From positions 124,001-188,000 of the forward strand of contig BPQB01000041.1 of the NCBI GenBank assembly GCA_019973155.2: a DNA stretch of 64,000 nucleotides, given 5' to 3'. The translations under genes and the position numbers were made by a program. Below, piece after piece: positions 13,108-22,422 of this stretch. Under the pieces are notes generated by a model. It saw only the letters and a list, made by a program, of their open reading frames with translations, was not told the DNA's origin and did not search any database. The DNA is from Phanerochaete sordida (lineage: Eukaryota; Basidiomycota; Agaricomycetes; Polyporales; Phanerochaetaceae). Positions within the stretch are counted from its first letter, which is position 1. Every line of letters starts with the position of its first letter.

Positions 13108-13537
13108 GGTGGGCGCGCCAACGGGTGCAGAGTCGAGGGGAAGATGGTGAATGTATCGAACAAAGTTGCGAACGCGCGCCAGCCCGAAATGAGCGAATCC
13201 CCACGTGACCGCGGACGCGTCGGCGCTCTGACTCGGTATCTCCCGTAATTGCGGGGAGGTCGTGCGTGGACCCAGCTTTGTTGGCGACCTCTGCCATCCA
13301 CTCGTACGCCTGTGGGCAGCCGTTGGTGACGCAGGTCTACCAGCGAGACTCTCAGGAAACCTCAGACGCTCCATCGAATCACAGGCCTGTGCGAAACGGC
13401 CTCCTTCCCGCCCGCAGCACCCTGTCCCGGACGCCGATCTGACGCTTGCTCACCCACGGATCTGGCATGCACCAGGCCAGCCGTAACATGCTAGCCTAGT
13501 CCACTCCTGCCCTCGTACCACTCTGCCTCTCTGCAGC
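13108..13537. other. Divergent promoter between mad3 and the first DUF6593-type gene
   Basis: 430 bp between two head-to-head start codons. An open frame runs upstream from mad3 on the minus strand, but its sequence is not protein-like. No other feature seen. Confidence 0.5.
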
Positions 13538-14373
13538 ATGTCTCGCGACGCAGAAATTACGACCCTCACGTTCAGCCCCGACAATCCCTGCAACACGACG
13601 ATCACATCTTCGGAAGGCGACGTGCTCTATAATGTGGTCACCGAGATCACCAAGAAGACGACATACACGCAGGTCCGCGATGCCGATGACGAGGTCATAG
13701 CCTCGCTGGAATGGCGAGAGATGCTGTCGGACAGGGTCACCATCGGAGACCGTAGGCCTGTCCCGTTCTCAGACTGGATGAAGAAGAGCATGATTCCATT
13801 CAAGGAGTGAGCGCTGCCAGGCATCTACGACTTCTGTCACTCATGGACGATCCTCATCTAGACAGGTCTCATTCGTCGATGAGCAGGGACGGAAGTATAG
13901 GTGGAAAGGGATTGGCTCAGGTCGCTCTGTCGAGGTGCGTGGCGAGTCGGTTGTGCGTGACTTCAGACTAAGTGTGACTGCAGCTCTACAGTGACCATGA
14001 CAACTTCTCTGTGCCCATCGCACGGTACCACCGTTCGCGGCGGATGCTCGACTCAAGCCAGTCGTCGAGCGACCCAGAGAAGCCCAGCGCAGGGCCGATG
14101 GCCTCGCAGTACTCGCTCACGCCCACGCTCACCGACGCCCAGTCCATCACGCCGACGCTCACGGACGCACGCTCAGTCGCCTCTGTCGCCCGCCCTCGCG
14201 TCGTGCACACACCAGGGCAGCTCGCGCTGCTGCCCCGCGCGCTCGAGATCCGGGACCTCGTCGTGCTCTCGCTGCTGTTCATCGAGAAGCAGCAGCGGAC
14301 GCAGGGCGGCGGGGCGAGCGACAACGCGATGGTCGGGATGAACTCTGCCGTGAGGTTTGCCGTGGCCTGCTGA
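13538..14373 (+). CDS. DUF6593-type protein, copy 1
   Basis: Basidiomycete-specific family of unknown function. Exons 13538-13806, 13862-13934, 13984-14373 give 243 residues. Family pattern: ITTLTFSPDNPCNTTITSSE at the N-terminus, a VIASLEWREMLSD strand, GRKYRWKGIGSG, the PIARYHRSRR segment, and a C-terminal helix LEIRDLVVLSLLFIEKQQR. A tandem duplication of about 10 residues (LTPTLTDAQS/ITPTLTDARS) sits in the variable linker and is absent from copy 2. The acceptor at 13861 (CTAG) was chosen over the next CAG because only it keeps frame into VSFVDEQGRKY. It shares intron positions with the gene at 15145, so the two arose by tandem duplication. I recall the family as DUF6593; no activity is known to me. 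Confidence 0.85.
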
Positions 14374-15144
14374 AGAGCTTTGGGAGGCCTCAGGATTCCG
14401 ACGCGTGCAGTGCTGTATACTTCTTCATATGTTGACTTGGTCGCGACTTATAATCATTGCATATGCACAGTCTGTGCAGCAAAGTTCAGCGATTTCCACT
14501 TGACGTGATTAGACTGAGTTCCCTAGATGTAAAGCAAGTCGGCATCTACACGACGTAGGGTCGCTACCAGTAAACCTCCGACGGGCAGCAGTAATTGCAG
14601 CCGCTACTCTGGCAGAAGACCGGACCGAATGGCGACTGCAGTGCGACAGCTCGTACGTCGAGGACAGGATATGCCAAATATTGAAGCGTTGTCTCGACGT
14701 GCGCTGGACGAGCGGCGTTCATGCGGAGCATGTCTCCCTCTCAACCTGCCACCTGCCCGCCCAACCCTCCTTGTACGACACGGCTACTTGAGCATCCGAA
14801 CCGGCCTATCAGAGTCTGTGGGAAGCGCAGCCTACTGTGACCCTGCGCGTGCATTGGAGCTGCTTGTCCCAACAGACTTCAGCACTGCGAAGATGTCACA
14901 CGCCGCAGCGCGCCACCTGGCATGTGGGGATTCCACTGATTTCTGAACGTAGTGCACCGCCACCTCCGCTACCGCCATTTGAAAGAAGCGAGGCTGTCCT
15001 CCGTCCATCATCGGTCCGCTGTCCAGTGCACGGGTTGGTGACTGCGCGCGAAGAGTCCGCGATGGGCAAATACTGAGGTGCGCATATAAAGTGCTCAATC
15101 GTCCCCCTGGGCTCAACACTATCCCGCTAGATCCCTGCAGCACC
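14374..15144. other. Intergenic between the two DUF6593-type genes
   Basis: 771 bp with no supported exon. It carries the promoter of copy 2, including the TATA box at 15085-15090. Confidence 0.55.
15085..15090 (+). promoter_or_regulatory. TATA box of DUF6593-type copy 2
   Basis: TATAAA 55 bp upstream of the start codon at 15145, in the context GCATATAAAGTG. Position and sequence are typical of a fungal TATA element. Confidence 0.5.
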
Positions 15145-15883
15145 ATGGCGTCCTCAGAAGAAGAGATCACGACGCTCACGTTCACGCCGGACAACTGCTG
15201 CAACACCGTGATCACCTCGTCCTCGGGCGAGGTGCTGTACCGCGTTGCGACCGACGCGGCGGTGAAGCACCCAGTAACGCTGGTGCACGATGGCGCGGGC
15301 GAGCTCGTCGCGTCGCTCGAGTGGCACGACGTCTCCTCGGACAAGGTGGTCCTGAAGGGCCAGAAGCCGGTGTCGTTCAACGACTGGGTGAAGAAGAACC
15401 ACATCCCGTTCACAGAGTCAGCGCTTTTCTCCGCGACAGCGACCGACGTCTCACCTTTGCCGCTGCCCAGCGAGGCCTCGTTCAAGGACAGCCAAGGCCG
15501 CAAATACAAGTGGAAGGGCATCGGGCCGGGCGGCCGCTACATGGAGGTGCGCCGCCTCCACGCCCCGCCCCCCGCCCACCCCGCACTGAGCGCTCCCCGC
15601 GCAGCTGCACGCCGAAGACGACCACTTCAAGACCGTCATCGCGCGCTACACGCGCAGCTACCGCATGCCGAACCCCGCCGGCGCGGACGCGCCCGTGCTG
15701 CGCACGCCGGGCGAGCTGCGGCTCACCGCGCGCGCGGCCGCCGTGCAGCAGCTCGTCGTGCTCACGCTGCTCTTCCAGGAGAAGCAGCGCCGCCTCGACA
15801 CGGGCGACCTCGGGCAGGGCGCGAGCGTCGGGCTCGAGCTGGGCGTCGGGCCCGTGGCGGGGGCGGCCGGGGTGCTTGGGTAG
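15145..15883 (+). CDS. DUF6593-type protein, copy 2
   Basis: Paralogue of the gene at 13538 with the same three-exon layout: 15145-15416, 15471-15546, 15605-15883, 208 residues. Matching blocks are ITTLTFTPDNCCNTVITSS, LVASLEWHDVSSD, PVSFNDWVKKNHIPF, GRKYKWKGIGPGG, IARYTRSYRM and the helix AAAVQQLVVLTLLFQEKQRR. Intron 1 (15417-15470) is 54 bp, a multiple of three, and has no stop, so a read-through form with 18 extra residues is possible; copy 1's corresponding intron is not readable, which argues that it is a true intron. The third exon is extremely GC-rich, and it lacks copy 1's duplicated linker. Function unknown. Confidence 0.85.
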
Positions 15884-16194
15884 AGCGATGCGTTGGGCGG
15901 GTGCGAGCGTTGGGGGCGCCGAGCGCTGCTGGGGGCCTCTGGGCCAACGCTCGGGTGCGTGTATGACGTCGGCGTTCAGCTGTTTTGGGAGTTCTCTCCT
16001 CTATACGATCGTGTTTCAGAGCACGAGGCGGTTGCGGCCGCTCAGAAACGGCACCTGACGGGGAGGGCCCCAGGCCTGGGGCGCGGAAGCATATGTGCCT
16101 CGATCACCCGTGGCTCCTCACTTAAACCCAGGCTCCGACAGAAACCTATAGGAGATCCCTCCCATCTCCCTCTCGCTGCCTCCCACTCAGCAGG
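15884..16194. other. Intergenic, 311 bp
   Basis: 3' region of DUF6593-type copy 2 and promoter of the next gene; no exon, repeat or RNA gene seen. Confidence 0.5.
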
Positions 16195-16772
16195 ATGCAA
16201 CTTACCGGCGAACCGCCTTGCCCAGAATGGGAGCCGCTGACCGACCAGGGGAGGTGTCCGGCAACGCCGTCGGACGATGTAGCGTTCACGGCGGGGTCCA
16301 CGTTCTCCTGGAGGAAGCTGAGATGCGGGATCAATCTTCAGGTGAGCTTTCAGCCGCCTGCACCAGTAGGACGACGATACCGACAGTAGCTCCGCAGGGC
16401 AACCACTACTGCACGTTCGAGTTTTACACTCCCCAGCTCGGGCTGCAGCATACGTACCGGTACTACAACGCGTAAGCTCGCCGCTGCTTCGCTGACCGCG
16501 GAGACGTACTGATCGACTGGCGCTGCAGCAACGGCTCATACTATTACAAGGCCTCCAACAGCAAAGGCTTCTTCTTTCACCCTGAGACCGGCATGAGGCA
16601 CATCTCCTCGTATGACGCGCAGGGCACGATTACGGGCCGTGAATATCTGCCTGCGGAGGACGAGGACCTGATGGACTCTCTCGTCGATGCCCTACCCGAA
16701 TACCCGCTACAGATGGAGGAGCGCTTCGTCAGAGTCGGAGAGCATCGCGTTGCGGAAGAGGGAGAGAACTGA
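16195..16772 (+). CDS. Small uncharacterised protein
   Basis: Three exons 16195-16341, 16398-16471 and 16529-16772 join in phase to 154 residues. The first exon (MQLTGEPPCPEWEPLTDQG..) ends at GTGAGC and the second starts after CGCAG with GNHYCTFEFYTPQLGLQHTY; the third has SYYYKASNSKGFFFHPETG and an acidic tail with EDEDLMDSLVDALPE. I do not recognise the family. It is rich in Tyr and Phe, has no signal peptide or membrane segment, and could be a small beta-rich protein. A competing model starts at 16218 in another frame without the first intron and keeps the same last two exons; the model given has the more protein-like first exon. It lies in the accessory island between the DUF6593-type and kinase-like genes. 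Confidence 0.6.
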
Positions 16773-17376
16773 GGACGCAGGTTGTCACAGAGGGTGTTCC
16801 AACATTGGTCTGTTCCACACACATGACCTATACTACTTCGGACTCATTTTCCATTTGCGAACAGCATATATGGCGTCACGTAGTAGCCGCAAGCAGCTTA
16901 TGAACAAAACATAACATGCCCCAGTCTGCCCCCTGAAGTGAGACCCCGGGAACCTCTGAGCGTCGCGTCTCTTCCAGAATTCGGTGCCCGCGAAAGCGCC
17001 TTCCTACATGCCGCCATAAGGTTCCACTGCAATTATCTGATAGGAATGGCTTTTCCAGAACAGCGCCTGCTATGCCTAGGGGTCGAGGCTAGTCTGCCAA
17101 GACAGGTAGAGGCAGTGATGCCAGTGGGCAGCCCTTAAAGCTTAAGTTTCAATGGAGACACCAGGGCAAGGATCATTTGGCACGCCACAGCCATTGGGGG
17201 CCATTGAATATTAATTAGCAGATCACACGACACATGTGCGCTCGACACGTTCTGATCACGGCGGCTTTCTCTTCGAACATCGTATGTATGACGCGTTGCC
17301 TTCCTGCGACTTCCCTCTTCCCCACTCAAGTACTCACACCCAAACCCCTGCTGACTACGCATCTCAACGTTCAACA
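16773..17376. other. Promoter region of kinase-like gene 1
   Basis: 604 bp without exons. It contains a block at 16929-16967 that recurs upstream of kinase-like gene 3, and the motif AATATTAATT at 17207-17216 that recurs upstream of gene 2. Confidence 0.5.
16929..16967 (+). repeat. Diverged promoter repeat, copy A
   Basis: About 39 bp that aligns with 20252-20290 at roughly 80 percent identity with one gap (shared cores GAGACCCCG/GGGACCCCG, GAACC and GAGCGT/AAGCGT). Copy A lies 410 bp before kinase-like gene 1. It is best explained as a remnant of the duplication that made the gene array. Confidence 0.5.
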
Positions 17377-18523
17377 ATGGACACCACCGACGTGGACACC
17401 TTCGATATGGATAAAGGTATGGAGACGGCGCTGTACAGCACGCTCGAGATCTACCACTCGTACCCCGAGAAGAATCCGTTTGAGATCACTCCTCCCATCT
17501 TCGGTCTCGTCCCCTTCGCACGCGATTACGATTCACTCGACACGCCCAAGCTGCACGAAGCCGCGCGCGAGATCATGCGTCGGACGGGCATCAACGTCCT
17601 GTTTCAAATGAACGGCAGATACCCCTTCACTACTGTTCAACGCGACGAGGAGAAGATGGAAGCGAATCCAGGGCCCTTCACCGGATATTCCACCCCCTCT
17701 CCCCTTCTGAACACGATGCTTCCCGACGACGCGGAGTTTGTGCAGCAACTCAACCCGGATGGCAATGTTCCGATCTTTGTCGTTCGTATTGGGGGTGAGC
17801 TTCGGCTGTTGAAGATAGTGAGTAAAGCAACAGCCTGCGTGATCATCGGCTGCCCTGACATAATCCCTACAGTACCCTAGTGTAGACGTGAACCGCCGCA
17901 GTCCGCGCTACGACGAGCCTGAGGACGAAGAACCGGATCCTACAGCCCTCTTCGCGCGCGAACGGGAAGCGTACGCTCACTTATTGCACTACGGAGTCTG
18001 CGACAAGGGCATCGTGCCGCGATGCCATGGCTGGGCCACCCTCTCTGCGGCCCACATCGAGTCCGTGGCCCGTCTAGCGCCGGAGCTCACGTACTGCGGC
18101 TCTGGCACCCTCGACGACATTAAGAAGCAGGCGAAGAAGGGCCTGTGGCCTAACGCCATCATCCTAGAATACTTTCCGGATGCCCAAGTGCTCCATTCTA
18201 GAAATGTCACATACGATATCGCCGAGAAGACTCTACGAGCTCTGTACGAGATCCACGCGGCGTACGTTCTACAAGGCGACATTCGCGGATGGAACACCCT
18301 CCTCCTTCCAGACGGACGCGTCGTCTGGATAGACTTCAACTTCGCAATGTGCGCATCAGATCAACGGCTGACAAGGTTCCAACTCTTCATTGAGTTCGAG
18401 ACAGGATGGTATTCTCTGTACCGCGAAATGGTGCGCCGCTCCCATGCTTCATTCGCGCAGCGATCCCTGCTCATGCACCATACTTGGTTCCTACAGCTGC
18501 CGAACAAACGCATCGGTATGTGA
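17377..18523 (+). CDS. Kinase-like protein 1 of a tandem triplet (catalytic loop QGD)
   Basis: Exons 17377-17817, 17873-18430, 18497-18523, 341 residues. The N-terminal 110 residues form a family-specific module (LEIYHSYPEKNPFEITPPIF; IMRRTGINVLFQMNG; LPDDAEFVQQLNPDG). A degenerate kinase lobe follows: beta-3 lysine in RLLKI (Lys146), helix-C glutamate in REREAY (Glu179), hinge-like AIILEYFPDAQ, catalytic-loop equivalent QGDIRGWN (Gln281-Gly-Asp283, Asn288) and metal-binding WIDFN (Asp301). The loop resembles aminoglycoside/choline-kinase-type HGD more than HRD, but His is replaced by Gln. The C-terminus stops after LPNKRIGM, lacking the tail of the two paralogues; the stop overlaps a GTATGT, so a further exon is possible. 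The 66-bp second intron is stop-free. Substrate unknown. Confidence 0.8.
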
Positions 18524-19034
18524 TCGCGGTAGCAAATGCGTCGTAGCACTTCAGAGTGGCTTGCCTCATGGCACTGTACTAGTACTTTCCTATCAGATGT
18601 TGGTCGCGTTGCCTGAATAGAGATCATATTCACTATACGTCTGCATCTCCAGCCGCTGTAGTCCCTGCCCTGTTGCCCACATCCAACTGCGGCCGTCAGG
18701 CCGCAAACCAGCGACCCAGCTGCTCGCCTCAGGCCACGCACGGGCCGCGCCTAGGGTCCACGTGGGACTCCGAACACGTGCCTGGCAGAAGATACATAGC
18801 AAGCTTCGGAGGACTGAGTGAAAATTGGTAGCTTGAAGCGCGCCACGAAGGTGACGCGCCGGGTGGCAATGCTCAAGGATGCCAAATTGATCGGATCATC
18901 GCAATGAATGTGGCGGGGTTTCACAAAGGCCAACGCAACGTGTCTGTAGTAGCCCTCAATATTAATTTGGGCCACCGAACGACAGCTATATTCCTTCCCT
19001 CCGCCTCCGCCACCCGGCCCAACGACCGTCTGCT
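18524..19034. other. Promoter region of kinase-like gene 2
   Basis: 511 bp with no exon. AATATTAATT occurs at 18958-18967, 67 bp before the start codon. Confidence 0.5.
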
Positions 19035-20171
19035 ATGGCCTTCACGTCCAGTAACGGTTTCAATCCTCTGGAGATCTATCGCTCCTACCCGGAGCAGAAC
19101 CCTTACGATATACAACCTCCCATCTTCAACCTTGCTCCTCACCGCGAAGCAGAAGACCATGATACGCCTGAGTTGAAGAAAGCTGTCCTCGACATTGCCA
19201 GGCGGACGGGAATCAACGTTCTCCGGCAGATGTGCGGCGACTTCCCCTTTCTCCTGTCCTACCTTGACGAGGAAATCGTTACCAATAATCCGGTGCCATT
19301 CACCCAATATCAGCCACCGCCTCCGTTGGCCAAGATCGACCTCCCCGATGACGTGGAATTCATACGCCAGATCAACGAAGCCGGGAATACACCGATTTTC
19401 GAAGTGAAAGTCGAGGGCAACACCTGGCTGTTAAAAATGGTGAGAAATCCTACGATATGTCCATACCAGCCTTGTCTGAACGCTGTGCCCTAGTTTCCCG
19501 CCTTTGGGCCTGTGCCTGAGGGCTATCGTACAAGCCGTAGGCCTCTCGACGAGTCCAACCGGCCGCTTGACCCTGTGCGGCGCTTGATGCGCGAACGGGA
19601 GGCGTATGCCCACTTGAAACAGGCCGGCCTCTGCGAGCAAGGTCATGTTCCGGACTGCTACGGCTGGACTGAGCTTCGACAAGTACACGTCGATGCAATC
19701 GCTCAGGTCATACCCGGCCTGACCTACGAGGACGGGCAGAATATCGAGGATCTCCTCGATAAGGCCTACGACGGCCTTTTCCCAAAGGGTATTCTTCTGG
19801 AGTACTTCCCGGACGCCCAGGTCATGTCGATCCACAACGTGACCTACGACTTAGGCGAGAAGGCTGTGCGGTCGCTCTATGCAATCCATGCCGCTCACGT
19901 GCTACACGGGAACGTGAGGCGGCGCAACATCCTGTTGCTTCCTGACGGTCGCGTCGTGTGGATCGACTTCGACTCTTCGTTGTGCGCGTCTGATCCGCAG
20001 CTCCGGAGGCTAGATCTCTACCTCGAGCTTCAAGGAGGGTGGAGCGTATTTTTCCGGCAGCTGGTAAGTGTCAACTTCCTGCTACTAGCTATCGCGCTCG
20101 ACGTCTTATGTGCGGTTTTACAGATTCCCAACAAGCGAATCGGCTGGGAATGGGATGTCATGTTTAGATAG
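19035..20171 (+). CDS. Kinase-like protein 2 of a tandem triplet (catalytic Asp replaced by Asn)
   Basis: Exons 19035-19439, 19494-20063, 20124-20171, 340 residues, with both introns exactly where paralogues 1 and 3 have them (after the beta-3 lysine codon pair and before the PNKRIG tail). N-terminal module: LEIYRSYPEQNPYDIQPPIF, IARRTGINVLRQMCG, PPPPLAKIDLPDDVE.. Kinase-like core: WLLKM (Lys134), REREAY (Glu171), GILLEYFPDAQ, catalytic loop LHGNVRRRN (His273-Gly-Asn275, Asn280) and WIDFD (Asp293). The loop Asp that would act as catalytic base is Asn, so this copy is predicted to be catalytically dead or strongly altered. Tail IGWEWDVMFR. Unknown function; a pseudokinase partner of an active paralogue is a reasonable hypothesis. 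Confidence 0.82.
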
Positions 20172-21031
20172 ACTTGATGTACCATACAATGGCATAGAAC
20201 TTGGATCTGTACGATCCCCGCCATTCAAGCACATGTCACACCGTTGAAAGACCCCCGAGGTGGGACCCCGTGAACCCATAAGCGTTGCACCTTGCAAATG
20301 ATGTCCGGCGGCCGCAGGTATGCAGATGGATGGCTAAGGGTCAGACCAGCGCAGATAAAACCAGGCAGTCTGAACGATTGCGAACTTATGGACCGCCTAG
20401 ATTTTGCTCCGCTGCCATGCATATCGACGACTCGGACCCGAACCGAAGTTGGCCTAGTAGTAGGCGACCGATGACACAGTGAACTTTAATATTCCGCGCG
20501 AGTTTGACATGTCCAGAAAGTACAAGACGCTGCGCTTGGATTGTGCTTGTTGGCCTCACGACATCTGAGGAGCTATGGGGACCGAGGTGAATACAGCTGC
20601 TGATGACAGTTCGCGCGGATGCGCTTGTCCTCTCACCGCTACACTCGAGGCTCGAGATCAGGCTGTGCGTCGCAGAATGTATTGCGTCTCAAATCACTGT
20701 TCACGAGCCCTCATAATACGTATGTTGACCGTAAGGTAAGTATCTATCGAGCCCGGCCTCTCCGAGTGCCACGCGGAAATTTGCGGTTTTGTGTGCTTGC
20801 GACGTGCGTCCGCCAGTCTCAGTCGGCCTCACGATGCAGCGCGTTGAGTGCTCAACGCTGAAAATATAACGCGACCGATAAAATACTGCATTTAACGTTC
20901 TGCGGGCTATCCTCAAGCTGTTCTGATCAGTATTTTGTTGATTACTGTCGGACAATGACATTTGAACCAGGACCCCGGTCACTAACAGTCGTGATATTCG
21001 TGAAGACTGTGGCCCGGGCTGTACTCGCACC
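20172..21031. other. Promoter region of kinase-like gene 3
   Basis: 860 bp, no exon supported. Holds the diverged repeat at 20252-20290. Confidence 0.5.
20252..20290 (+). repeat. Diverged promoter repeat, copy B
   Basis: Counterpart of 16929-16967; lies 741 bp before kinase-like gene 3. See copy A for the match. Confidence 0.5.
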
Positions 21032-22148
21032 ATGACCTCCAACGCTCACAACCCTCTGGATGTTTACCGCACCTATCCGGAGAAGAACCCTTACGAGATC
21101 GAGCCTCCCGTCTTCAACCTTGTCCCTTGCCAAGCAGCAGAAGAAGTCGACACTCCACAGCTGAAGAAGGCTTGCCTCAACATTGCCAAACGAACAGGAA
21201 TCAACGTCCTCCAACTCACGTATGGCCAGTATCCTTTTCTGCTGGGAGAACTGGACGATGAGGAGATCGAGACCAAACCGGAGCCCCTCTCACAGTATCA
21301 GCCTCCCCCTCCGCTCTCTCGATCCATTCTCCCCGACGACGCGATCTTTGTTTCCCAGCTCAACAAGAATGGGAATACACCTATTTTCGTCGTCAAGATA
21401 GGAGACGATGAACGGGTCCTGAAGATCGTGAGCCTCTTCATCTCTTATGCATATGTCGCAGCTCGATCTGACTGCTCCCTCTAGTACCCGGAAGTCGACA
21501 TGTACTCCGATTACAGGTATACCGATTCGTTTGACGACGAGGATCAGCCTGTGGACCCGAAGATTCTCTTCGCTAAGGAGAAAGAGGCCTACGCTCACTT
21601 GCTGCACGCTGGGGTCTGCGAGCAGAGGCATGTTCCACGCTGCTACGGTTGGGTCGAGCTCACTCCGGTGCACATTGACGCAATCGCGTGCGTGGCACCG
21701 AAGCTCAAGTATTGCGAGTCCCACGATTTGAGTCACCTCCGGAAGAAGGCCGCCGAGGGTCGTTTTCCCAAGGGTATCCTGCTCGAATATTTCCCTCGCG
21801 CCAAGAGGCTCTCTTTCAAGAACGTGTCCTACGAGCTCTCTGAACAGGCGGTACGTTCGCTGCACGCCATCCATGCGGCGTACGTGCATCATGGGGACAT
21901 CGAGAACCGGAATGTGCTCGTGCTGCCGGACGATCGCGTCGTCTGGGTCGACTTCAACGCTTCAACGTGCACGTCCGATCCGAAGCTTACCAGGGAGCAG
22001 CTCTTCCTCGAATTCCACAAGGGCTGGAATATGTTTTACATGTACGAGGTGTGTATCGTCTTCCAAATGTCAAACAAAATCTCATAGTCTCGGTCCGCAG
22101 CTTCCGAACCAGCGCATTGGTTGGGACGGTCTCCTGGGAGGCTTGTAG
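21032..22148 (+). CDS. Kinase-like protein 3 of a tandem triplet (catalytic loop HGD intact)
   Basis: Exons 21032-21427, 21485-22048, 22101-22148, 335 residues. N-terminal module LDVYRTYPEKNPYEIEPPVF, IAKRTGINVLQLTYG, PPPPLSRSILPDDA. Kinase-like core: RVLKI (Lys131), KEKEAYAHL (Glu166), GILLEYFPRAK, catalytic loop HHGDIENRN (His268-Gly269-Asp270, Asn275) and WVDFN (Asp289). All residues expected of an aminoglycoside-phosphotransferase-like fold are present, unlike in paralogues 1 and 2, so this is the likeliest active member. There is no recognisable glycine-rich loop; the segment before the lysine is NGNTPIFVVKIGDDE. Tail LPNQRIGWDGLLGGL. No signal peptide or membrane segment. Protein kinase versus small-molecule kinase cannot be decided from sequence. 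Confidence 0.82.
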
Positions 22149-22422
22149 CGTAGAGCCCGTGATGTTCCTACCTGATTAGAATGTATCAAGTTATCCCTTT
22201 CGTGCGAGTAATTACTTTCCACGACGTAAGCGTCCGCCTCTGGGCGCCTGGGACTCTCCAGCACACCGCTCGCAGCGGAAGCAACGCTAAGCGCCTGCCC
22301 CGCACTCCACGCGCTGCGTCATTTTCCGCAACGCGCCAGGTCGCTGGCCGCGAGGAGTCCACCACGCTCATCGCTTGTTCTCTCTCCCCACCCTTCCACT
22401 CTCTCGACCTCGCAGCGCAGTC

